From Deltaproteobacteria bacterium (GTDB lineage: Bacteria; Desulfobacterota; Desulfobacteria; Desulfobacterales; ETH-SRB1), in the NCBI GenBank assembly GCA_030627475.1, contig DAOURZ010000109.1:1-5600 (forward strand): a DNA stretch of 5,600 nt, written 5' to 3'. The position numbers and the translations under genes are program-made. Positions 1 through 5,600 of this stretch are shown here, piece after piece. Below the pieces are notes generated by a model. That model saw only the letters and a program-made list of their open reading frames with translations, searched no databases and was not told where the DNA came from. Numbering within the stretch: position 1 is the first letter of the stretch; each line of letters opens with the position of its first letter.

Positions 1-1620
1 CTGGCCAACATGAGCCATGAGATCCGGACGCCTATGAACGGCGTTATAGGCATGACAGGTCTGCTTCTTGATACGGCATTAACTTCGGAGCAGTTCGAAT
101 ATGCAAAGACCATTAAAAAGAGTGGGAATTCGCTACTGGCAATCATCAACGATATCCTTGATTTTTCCAAGATAGAGGCCGGAAAGTTTGCATTGGAAAC
201 GCTTGATTTCGATCTTCGCATGACCCTTGAAAACATGATTGATGTGCTGGCGGTACGCGCACATGCAAAAGGTCTGGAGATGGCCTACCTGATAGAGCCG
301 GAGGTCCCTGCGTTGTTACGTGGAGATCCGGGGCGGCTTCGACAGATAATAACCAACCTGATCGAAAATGCGATTAAATTCACGGCACAAGGCGAGGTAG
401 CTCTGCACGTGACCCTTGATAATGAGGATAACGGCATGGTCATGATCCGTTTTGCCGTGAAAGACACAGGCAACGGGATAGCTTCGGACAAACTTGATAT
501 TTTGTTTAATGCCTTTACCCAGGCGGATTCCTCTACTACACGCAAATTCGGCGGAACCGGCCTGGGTCTGACTATTTCAAAACAGCTTTGTGAAATGATG
601 GGTGGGCAGATCGGTGTGGAAAGCAAAGAGAGCAAAGGCACCACGTTCTGGTTTACGGCCTGTTTGAATAAGCAGCTCCCTGACCGGAAAATGGAGATTG
701 CAATGCTGGATTATGTTTCGCTTAAGGGGCTGCGTATCCTTGCCGTGGACGACAATGAGACAAACCGGCGGATGGTCGCAGGCATGCTTTCGTCCTGGAA
801 GTGCAGGCACGAAGAGGTCGAGGATTCCGCGACTGCGCTGGACAGGCTTAGGACAGCCGCAGCATCAGGAGACCCGTTCCGCATTGCCATTCTTGATATG
901 CTTATGCCGGAAATGGACGGAGAGACCCTGGGCAAAATGATCAAAGACGATCCTGCCTTGCGTGATACTGTACTGGTAATGATGACCTCGATCTGTGAGC
1001 GAGGCGATGCCGGCCGGTTTGAGAAGGCGGGATTTTCCGTGTATCTGACCAAGCCGTTAAAGCAGTCGCAACTCCTTAAATGCCTCATGACGGTAATCGG
1101 CCGTAAGCCCTCGAACCAGAGCTTGCCGGACAGAATTATCACCAGATACACAGTGGCAGAAGAAAGCAAGCAAAAGACTCGCATCCTTCTGGCCGAAGAC
1201 AACATCATCAATCAGAAAGTCGCATCAAAAGTTCTCGAAAAGCTCGGCTATCGCTCCGACGTTGTTGCCAACGGCCTGGAAGCGCTTAAAGCGCTTGAAA
1301 CGATTCCTTATGACATGGTACTCATGGACGTGCAGATGCCGGAGATGGACGGATTGGAAGCAACCAAAGAGATCAGGAGACGGGAGGAGCTCACGGCTCA
1401 AAAAAAAGATGCGGGTTTTTTCGGAGAACCTTCAGCTTTGAGCTTTCAGCATTCAGCTCAATCGAAACATATTCCGATTATTGCCATAACCGCCCACGCC
1501 ATGAAGGGTGACAAAGAAATATGTTTGAAGGCCGGCATGGATGATTATTTGACCAAGCCGATCCAGCCGGTCAAATTTGGAGAAACAATAGCCAGATGGA
1601 TTTTGAGGAAAAAATCATGA
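1..1620 (+). CDS. Hybrid sensor histidine kinase, HisKA-HATPase-REC-REC, 5' end outside the window
   Basis: This is the cytoplasmic catalytic part of a hybrid two-component kinase; 539 residues are visible. The frame is open from base 1 and already reads [14 protein letters not shown], so the ATG at base 10 lies inside the H-box and is not the start. Numbering from base 1, the phosphoacceptor is His6 (bases 16-18) in the HisKA domain (about 1-65). The HATPase domain (about 110-220) has an N-box ([11 protein letters not shown]), a G1 box (DTGNGI), an F-box-like segment and a G2 box (GGTGLGL). Receiver 1 (about 243-365) has the acidic pair DD, acceptor Asp299 (bases 895-897, LDMLMP), a Thr and the TKP lysine. 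Receiver 2 (about 393-535) has the ED pair, Asp443 (bases 1327-1329, [10 protein letters not shown]), ITAHAM and TKP. All key residues are present, so both receivers look competent. There is no C-terminal Hpt domain, so phosphate must pass to a separate Hpt protein or be used internally. The sensor region is unseen. Receiver 2 carries an unusual loop expansion with a heptamer repeat. The gene is clearly richer in GC than the next one and overlaps it by 4 bases. Confidence 0.95.
   Translation: MANMSHEIRTPMNGVIGMTGLLLDTALTSEQFEYAKTIKKSGNSLLAIINDILDFSKIEAGKFALETLDFDLRMTLENMIDVLAVRAHAKGLEMAYLIEPEVPALLRGDPGRLRQIITNLIENAIKFTAQGEVALHVTLDNEDNGMVMIRFAVKDTGNGIASDKLDILFNAFTQADSSTTRKFGGTGLGLTISKQLCEMMGGQIGVESKESKGTTFWFTACLNKQLPDRKMEIAMLDYVSLKGLRILAVDDNETNRRMVAGMLSSWKCRHEEVEDSATALDRLRTAAASGDPFRIAILDMLMPEMDGETLGKMIKDDPALRDTVLVMMTSICERGDAGRFEKAGFSVYLTKPLKQSQLLKCLMTVIGRKPSNQSLPDRIITRYTVAEESKQKTRILLAEDNIINQKVASKVLEKLGYRSDVVANGLEALKALETIPYDMVLMDVQMPEMDGLEATKEIRRREELTAQKKDAGFFGEPSALSFQHSAQSKHIPIIAITAHAMKGDKEICLKAGMDDYLTKPIQPVKFGETIARWILRKKS
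1431..1458 (+). repeat. Four tandem heptamers inside the second receiver domain
   Basis: Four consecutive 7-base units can be read: TTCAGCT, TTGAGCT, TTCAGCA, TTCAGCT. They differ from each other at one or two positions. They encode a stretch around SALSFQHSA within a loop of receiver 2 that is roughly 18-25 residues longer than usual, between the helix ending in EIRRREE and the strand HIPIIAIT. Four units (28 bases) are not a multiple of three, so flanking bases must restore the frame, which is intact. An A8 run (1400-1407) and a T6 run (1415-1420) lie just upstream in the same expansion. That this is a mobile or slippage-derived insertion is inference. Confidence 0.7.
1605..1610 (+). promoter_or_regulatory. 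Ribosome binding site for cheA
   Basis: GAGGAA lies 6 bases upstream of the ATG at 1617, inside the last codons of the hybrid kinase. It decides the start: the in-frame ATG at 1596 lies upstream of this site and has no comparable purine-rich sequence at the right distance. The ATGA overlap with the preceding stop suggests coupling by re-initiation. Confidence 0.75.
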
Positions 1621-4600
1621 ACAGCCAAAATGATGCGCTTTTGCAAAGTTATATTGATGAATCATTAGAACATTTATCTGACATTGAAAATGACATACTG
1701 GCTATAGAAGATGAAGGAACAAAAATAAATAAAGAGCTGGTAAATAAAGTATTTCGTGCCGCACATTCCATAAAAGGAGGAGCTGGTTTTTTAGGTCTTG
1801 CCAACATTAAAGAACTTTCTCATAAAATGGAAAATGTATTAGGTATGATCAGGAATCAGCAAATTGCTCCAAACGCAGAGATCATTAATATCCTGCTGTC
1901 AGCCTCGGATGCGCTTAAAAATCTTATTAATAATGTCAGTTCCGGCGATGAAATAGATATATCAAAACATATTAAATTGTTGAGTTCTGTTGATGAAACT
2001 TTGCTTCACACATCAGATAACAAGCTTGATCACGATACAACATCAAATATGGTTGATATTTCATTTCCTGATAGAATCAGCATTTTTACAGTACCAAAAA
2101 ATGATATTATCAATGCCTGGAATGATGGTCAATATATTTACCTGTTTGAAATTGATAAAGCTTATAATGAAAGCATAAAAGATAAAACCCCTCAAAACAT
2201 CCTTGAAGAGCTGCAAAATTCCGGCAGTATTTTAGCTACAAATCTTGATAAAAATACTGCTTGTACATTTGAAGACTATAAACATGAAGATAACCATCCA
2301 TTTGCCGTATTGTTTGCCTGTGTATTAGAACCCGATAACGTTGATGCATTGGTTGAAATTGACAAAAAATATATTTTCAAACTCACAAAAGATTTAAATA
2401 TTCAGCCCATTGATCAGCCCGATGTTATAGAACATTCAGGCAGCGAAAAACCTGAATCAAAATCATCAGCAATAACAACTGCGAAAGAACCTGTTTTAAA
2501 AGAACCCCAACTGAATGATAAAAAGCGAATTGATTTACACAACACTGTTGATAAGAGAACAAAAGAGAAACCGCGTACAGGTTCACAAATACAAAATACA
2601 CAAACAAGCCTCAGGATTCATGTAAAACTTTTAGATTCACTTATGACTTTGGCAGGAGAAATGGTGTTGAGCAGAAATCAACTGTTACAGAGTATATCAT
2701 CAGGCAGTTATAGTAATTTAGAAGCTATAGGACAAAGAATAGATATAATTACTTCTGAGCTGCAGGAAGCTATCATGCTCACCCGTATGCAGCCGATAGC
2801 TAATGTATTTAACAAATTTTCTCGTTTGGTGCGTGATTTTGCCAAAAATTTGCAAAAAGAAATTGAATTAACGATTCAAGGAAAAGATGTTGAATTAGAT
2901 AAAACCATAATAGAGGCTATAGGCGATCCGCTGACTCATCTGATTCGAAATTCCGTTGATCATGGAATAGAAATGCCCGATGTAAGACATAAGGCAGGAA
3001 AAAATACCATAGGAAAAATCATATTAAAAGCCTATCATGAAGCCGGACATGTCAATATTGAAATTTCTGATGATGGAAAAGGTTTAGACGGCGAAAAACT
3101 GGCAGCAACAGCGGTTTCTAAAGGTTTTTTAACCGAAGAACGAGCTAAAATAATGTCAAAAAAAGAAAAAATGTATTTGATATTTATGCCCGGTTTTTCA
3201 ATGGCTGAAAAGATAACCGATGTGTCCGGACGCGGAGTTGGCATGGATGTTGTCAAAACCAATCTGGATAAGTTAGGGGGACTTGTAGATATAGATTCCT
3301 TGCCTGGAAAAGGTACAACAATCAAGATTAAACTCCCTCTTACTTTGGCAATCATTCCAAGCCAGATCATTCTTGATCAAGGAAACCGATACGCCATTCC
3401 ACAAGTCAATTTAGAGGAACTCTGCAGAATTCCTGCTAATCAGGTTAAACACAAAATAGAGATTGTAGGACAAGCTGAAGTTTTAAGACTGCGTGGAATC
3501 TTGCTTCCATTGATAAGACTATCTGATGTAATTGGAGATAAACGAACTTATTATAACAATGAAGATGAAAATCTGAAGAAAGACAAAAGGCAAAATATTG
3601 CAGACAGAAGATCAAGGAAAAATCAACTGTTGGTTAATAATTCATCCAAAGATAAGTATATAAAAAATGGATCGGAATTTATTAAACGTGATTCACAAGA
3701 CAGGCGGTATCACACAGAAAGTGCTTTTAATGTTGCTGTGATCTCAACAGGATCAATGAAATATGGTCTGATAATTGATAAACTTTATGACTCTGAAGAA
3801 ATTGTTGTCAAACCTTTAGGCCACCATCTCAAATGCTGTAAAGGATACTTGGGCGCTACAATTATGGGTGATGGACGGGTAGCTCTTATACTGGATGTCA
3901 TCGAAATCGCAAAGATGGCTGAACTATTTTCCATTGAAAGTTCCGACAAAGCTTTAGATAAAACCATAAAAGATAATAAAAGAATCAAGACTGAAAAAAA
4001 GAGATCTTTGCTCGTTTTCAGAAATGCGGAAAAAGAGCGATTTGCCGTTCCCCTTAACCAGGTTGTGCGCATTGAAAAGATCAAAAATACAGATATCGAA
4101 AGGGTGGGGAACAAAAAAGTTATACAATACCGTGGCAGGAATCTTGTTGTGTTCAGGATTGATGAACTAGCTGATGTTAAACCTGTAGCGCTGAAAAAAG
4201 ACTTGCTCGTTATTATTTTTATCCTTGCAAACAGGGAAGTTGGTCTGCTTGCTATTGGACCGATAGATGTGAAAGATGTAAAAATATCAATAAAAATGGA
4301 TGAAACCACTCTAAAACAACCAGGAATATCCGGTTCTATAATAATAGATAAAAACACTACATTGTTAATAGATATGTTCGATTTGGTTCATACATTAAGT
4401 CCTGAGTGGTTTTATGAACAAAAGCCTGTTTTAATATCAGACAAAAAACAAAAGACTGTATTAGTGGTAGAAGATTCCAATTTTTTCCGCAATCAGGTAA
4501 AGGGCTTTATTGAAAACGAGGGGTATAATGTCATCGAAGCAGAAGATGGTACTGCTGCATGGAGTCTCCTTTTGAAACATGCTGACAAGATATCTTTAAT

Positions 4601-4847
4601 AGTTACTGACATAGAAATGCCGAATTTTGATGGTTTGGGTTTAACCGAAAAAATTAGAGAAGATGACCGGTATTCACATTTACCTGTCATTGCATTGACT
4701 ACTATGGCTGAAGATAATGATATTAAGAAAGCCAAAGAAATTGGAATAAATGATTACTTGATCAAACTAGACAAAGAAAAGCTGATAGAAACTATTCGTG
4801 TTTATTTAGTGGATGATCACAAGGAGGAAACATGTTTAAAAACATGA
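1617..4847 (+). CDS. cheA: CheA chemotaxis histidine kinase with two CheW-like domains and a C-terminal receiver
   Basis: This 1076-residue cytoplasmic kinase should autophosphorylate on its Hpt domain under receptor control and pass phosphate to receivers. Domains in order: P1/Hpt about 5-105 with His50 ([11 protein letters not shown], bases 1764-1766); a P2-like region about 144-260 of the kind seen in some large CheA proteins; a charged linker about 261-328; P3 dimerisation about 329-391; P4 ATPase about 392-573 with N-box [12 protein letters not shown] (Asn445), G1 DDGKG and G2 [11 protein letters not shown]5/CheW-like about 574-770, interrupted by a hydrophilic insert about 644-699; a second CheW-like domain about 795-928; and a receiver about 946-1065 with Glu952/Asp953, acceptor Asp998 ([10 protein letters not shown], bases 4608-4610), Thr1028 and Lys1050. 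The usual KP after the last strand is KL here. The start at 1617 is preferred for its ribosome binding site and ATGA overlap; starting at 1596 would add seven residues. The gene is about 400 residues longer than a typical CheA and AT-rich, unlike its upstream neighbour. Its 3' end overlaps the receptor gene by 16 bases. The CheA assignment is firm; whether it controls flagella, pili or another output cannot be told here. Confidence 0.96.
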   Translation: MNSQNDALLQSYIDESLEHLSDIENDILAIEDEGTKINKELVNKVFRAAHSIKGGAGFLGLANIKELSHKMENVLGMIRNQQIAPNAEIINILLSASDALKNLINNVSSGDEIDISKHIKLLSSVDETLLHTSDNKLDHDTTSNMVDISFPDRISIFTVPKNDIINAWNDGQYIYLFEIDKAYNESIKDKTPQNILEELQNSGSILATNLDKNTACTFEDYKHEDNHPFAVLFACVLEPDNVDALVEIDKKYIFKLTKDLNIQPIDQPDVIEHSGSEKPESKSSAITTAKEPVLKEPQLNDKKRIDLHNTVDKRTKEKPRTGSQIQNTQTSLRIHVKLLDSLMTLAGEMVLSRNQLLQSISSGSYSNLEAIGQRIDIITSELQEAIMLTRMQPIANVFNKFSRLVRDFAKNLQKEIELTIQGKDVELDKTIIEAIGDPLTHLIRNSVDHGIEMPDVRHKAGKNTIGKIILKAYHEAGHVNIEISDDGKGLDGEKLAATAVSKGFLTEERAKIMSKKEKMYLIFMPGFSMAEKITDVSGRGVGMDVVKTNLDKLGGLVDIDSLPGKGTTIKIKLPLTLAIIPSQIILDQGNRYAIPQVNLEELCRIPANQVKHKIEIVGQAEVLRLRGILLPLIRLSDVIGDKRTYYNNEDENLKKDKRQNIADRRSRKNQLLVNNSSKDKYIKNGSEFIKRDSQDRRYHTESAFNVAVISTGSMKYGLIIDKLYDSEEIVVKPLGHHLKCCKGYLGATIMGDGRVALILDVIEIAKMAELFSIESSDKALDKTIKDNKRIKTEKKRSLLVFRNAEKERFAVPLNQVVRIEKIKNTDIERVGNKKVIQYRGRNLVVFRIDELADVKPVALKKDLLVIIFILANREVGLLAIGPIDVKDVKISIKMDETTLKQPGISGSIIIDKNTTLLIDMFDLVHTLSPEWFYEQKPVLISDKKQKTVLVVEDSNFFRNQVKGFIENEGYNVIEAEDGTAAWSLLLKHADKISLIVTDIEMPNFDGLGLTEKIREDDRYSHLPVIALTTMAEDNDIKKAKEIGINDYLIKLDKEKLIETIRVYLVDDHKEETCLKT
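4822..4827 (+). promoter_or_regulatory. Ribosome binding site for the receptor gene
   Basis: AGGAGG, within AAGGAGGAAA, ends 4 bases before the ATG at 4832 and lies in the last codons of cheA. It is a near-perfect Shine-Dalgarno core. It favours the start at 4832 over the ATG at 4844, which would be 16 bases away. The overlap with the cheA stop suggests translational coupling. Confidence 0.8.
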
Positions 4848-5600
4848 AATTAGGAGTAAAACAAGGGCTGGGATTTGGCATAATTATTCTTTTAACTGCA
4901 ATCCTCGGCATGCAAAGCTTGATGAGTTTGGGAAAACTGTCGGATGTGATTAAGATTTATGAGGAGCAAACCAGTCTCGTAGAAAATCTTTTTGAAATAC
5001 GCCGGCATGAAAAGAATTTTATCCTTCTCAAAGAACAACAATATGCCGACAAAGTTTTTAATGTATTAGATCATATAAAATTACATGATACATCTAAAAA
5101 AGCCACAGATCTTTCAAATGCAATTACATATTATCGAAAGGCATTTGAACAAATTGTAAATCTGACGAATCAACAAAACGAAAAGAAAAAAATACTCATT
5201 AATTGTTCCAAAAGCGTTATTTCCCTTTCGGAAGAACTTCTGAAAACAGCTATTGCTGAAGTTCAAGTTTCAGATAATATTGTTCAGTTAAGAGAAAAAC
5301 ACAAAATTTCAAGCGAGTTAAACCTGCTTTTAAGATATTTTCTCGAAATACGCCGTCAGGAAAAAAACTATCTGTTGCGTAAGGAGCAGAAATATGTCGA
5401 AGCTGTTTTTGCAATGTGCTCTGAAACAAAAACACTTATCAGCAGAATAAAAGAAACATTAAAACAGGATAAAGGCATTTACAATTTACTTGAAAAGTAT
5501 CAAACAGCGTTTGATGAACTGGTTCAGCTTACTCATCAACAAGAATTACAGGAAAAAATAATGGTTGAATCTGCTCAAAATTTTATTAAGAATTCTAAAA
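4832..5600 (+). CDS. Methyl-accepting chemotaxis protein-like receptor with HBM-type sensor domain, 3' end outside the window
   Basis: The frame is open from the ATG at 4832 to the window edge, giving 256 residues and no stop. The N-terminus [16 protein letters not shown] runs into a hydrophobic helix at about 12-33, the usual inner-membrane anchor of chemoreceptors. The following region, predicted mostly helical and periplasmic, carries two related modules. Residues 54-71 and 171-188 match at 12 of 18 positions (EIRR-x-EKN, then LKEQ or RKEQ, then Y), and each is followed by a second weaker match (AFEQIVNLTNQQ near 104, AFDELVQLTHQQ near 226). This fits the helical bimodular (HBM) fold, known from McpS of Pseudomonas putida, where each module can bind a small organic acid. 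The ligand here is unknown. The second membrane helix, HAMP and signalling domains lie beyond the window, so an HBM-containing kinase such as a TorS-like protein is not excluded. Coupling to cheA strongly favours a chemoreceptor. The gene overlaps cheA by 16 bases. Confidence 0.85.
   Translation, partial: MFKNMKLGVKQGLGFGIIILLTAILGMQSLMSLGKLSDVIKIYEEQTSLVENLFEIRRHEKNFILLKEQQYADKVFNVLDHIKLHDTSKKATDLSNAITYYRKAFEQIVNLTNQQNEKKKILINCSKSVISLSEELLKTAIAEVQVSDNIVQLREKHKISSELNLLLRYFLEIRRQEKNYLLRKEQKYVEAVFAMCSETKTLISRIKETLKQDKGIYNLLEKYQTAFDELVQLTHQQELQEKIMVESAQNFIKNSK
4991..5044 (+). repeat. HBM sensor motif, copy 1 (protein-level repeat)
   Basis: This encodes residues 54-71 of the receptor, with FEIRRHEKN followed by the charged LKEQQY stretch. 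It pairs with the second copy at 5342-5395. At the DNA level the first 11 bases of the motif (GAAATACGCCG) are identical in both copies; after that only the protein-level similarity is strong. Confidence 0.75.
5342..5395 (+). repeat. HBM sensor motif, copy 2 (protein-level repeat)
   Basis: This encodes residues 171-188, with LEIRRQEKN followed by the charged RKEQKY stretch. It is shifted by 117 residues from copy 1 and matches it at 12 of 18 positions. The weaker downstream match (AFEQ against AFDE) is shifted by 122 residues, so the two modules differ by a small insertion or deletion. Confidence 0.75.

Noticed and set aside
10..12. ATG at base 10 as the start of the first gene
   Set aside because: It falls within the H-box ([11 protein letters not shown]), and the reading frame is open upstream to the window edge, so the gene begins outside the window.
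711..1211. Antisense open frame of 166 codons opposite the hybrid kinase
   Set aside because: It lies wholly opposite conserved receiver coding sequence, shows no recognisable domain, and its sequence is explained by the codon pattern of the + strand gene.
1280..1296. Inverted repeat AAGCGC-TTAAA-GCGCTT as a terminator or operator
   Set aside because: It lies in the middle of receiver 2 coding sequence, has no following T run, and is explained by the repeated Ala-Leu codons of EALKALE.
1400..1407. A8 run as an actual frameshift
   Set aside because: The receiver continues in the same frame through the IAITAHAM and TKP motifs, so no frameshift has occurred in this sequence; it remains only a slippage-prone site.
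1596..1616. ATG at 1596 as the cheA start
   Set aside because: There is no good ribosome binding site before it, while GAGGAA sits 6 bases before the ATG at 1617, which also gives the ATGA overlap typical of coupled genes.
3785..4357. Antisense open frame of 190 codons opposite cheA
   Set aside because: It is Ser/Ile/Phe-rich, as expected from the complement of an AT-rich coding strand, and sits opposite the conserved P5 and second CheW-like domains.

Overview
The window holds three genes on the + strand with no gap between them. Both end genes are cut by the window edges. The order is the C-terminal part of a hybrid sensor histidine kinase (1-1620), a complete multi-domain CheA chemotaxis kinase (1617-4847), and the N-terminal part of a membrane chemoreceptor-like protein with a duplicated helical sensor domain (4832-5600). 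The genes overlap by 4 and 16 bases, and each downstream start has a good Shine-Dalgarno sequence inside the preceding gene. They are therefore probably co-transcribed and translationally coupled. I see no intergenic space, promoter, terminator, RNA gene, CRISPR array or insertion sequence.

The hybrid kinase keeps its phosphoacceptor histidine box, a full ATP-binding domain and two receiver domains, each with its phosphoacceptor aspartate. Its sensor region lies upstream of the window. The CheA protein has the usual phosphotransfer, dimerisation, ATPase and CheW-like parts. It also has a long hydrophilic insert in the first CheW-like domain, a second CheW-like domain and a C-terminal receiver. 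The third gene starts with a transmembrane helix followed by two copies of an EIRR-x-EKN motif 117 residues apart, typical of the helical bimodular (HBM) sensor domain. Together the genes look like one signalling module: a receptor feeding a CheA that carries its own CheW-like and CheY-like parts, next to a hybrid kinase that may connect to it or be a separate system.

Base composition changes abruptly at the first gene junction. The hybrid kinase is roughly balanced to GC-rich (the 60 bases at 241-300 contain 35 G/C). The cheA gene is AT-rich (the 60 bases at 1681-1740 contain 19 G/C), and the receptor gene looks equally AT-rich. The domain architectures, the mixed composition and the short heptamer repeat at 1431-1458 would fit a Gram-negative environmental bacterium such as a member of the Desulfobacterota. 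This assignment is an inference from general resemblance and is not proven by the sequence.
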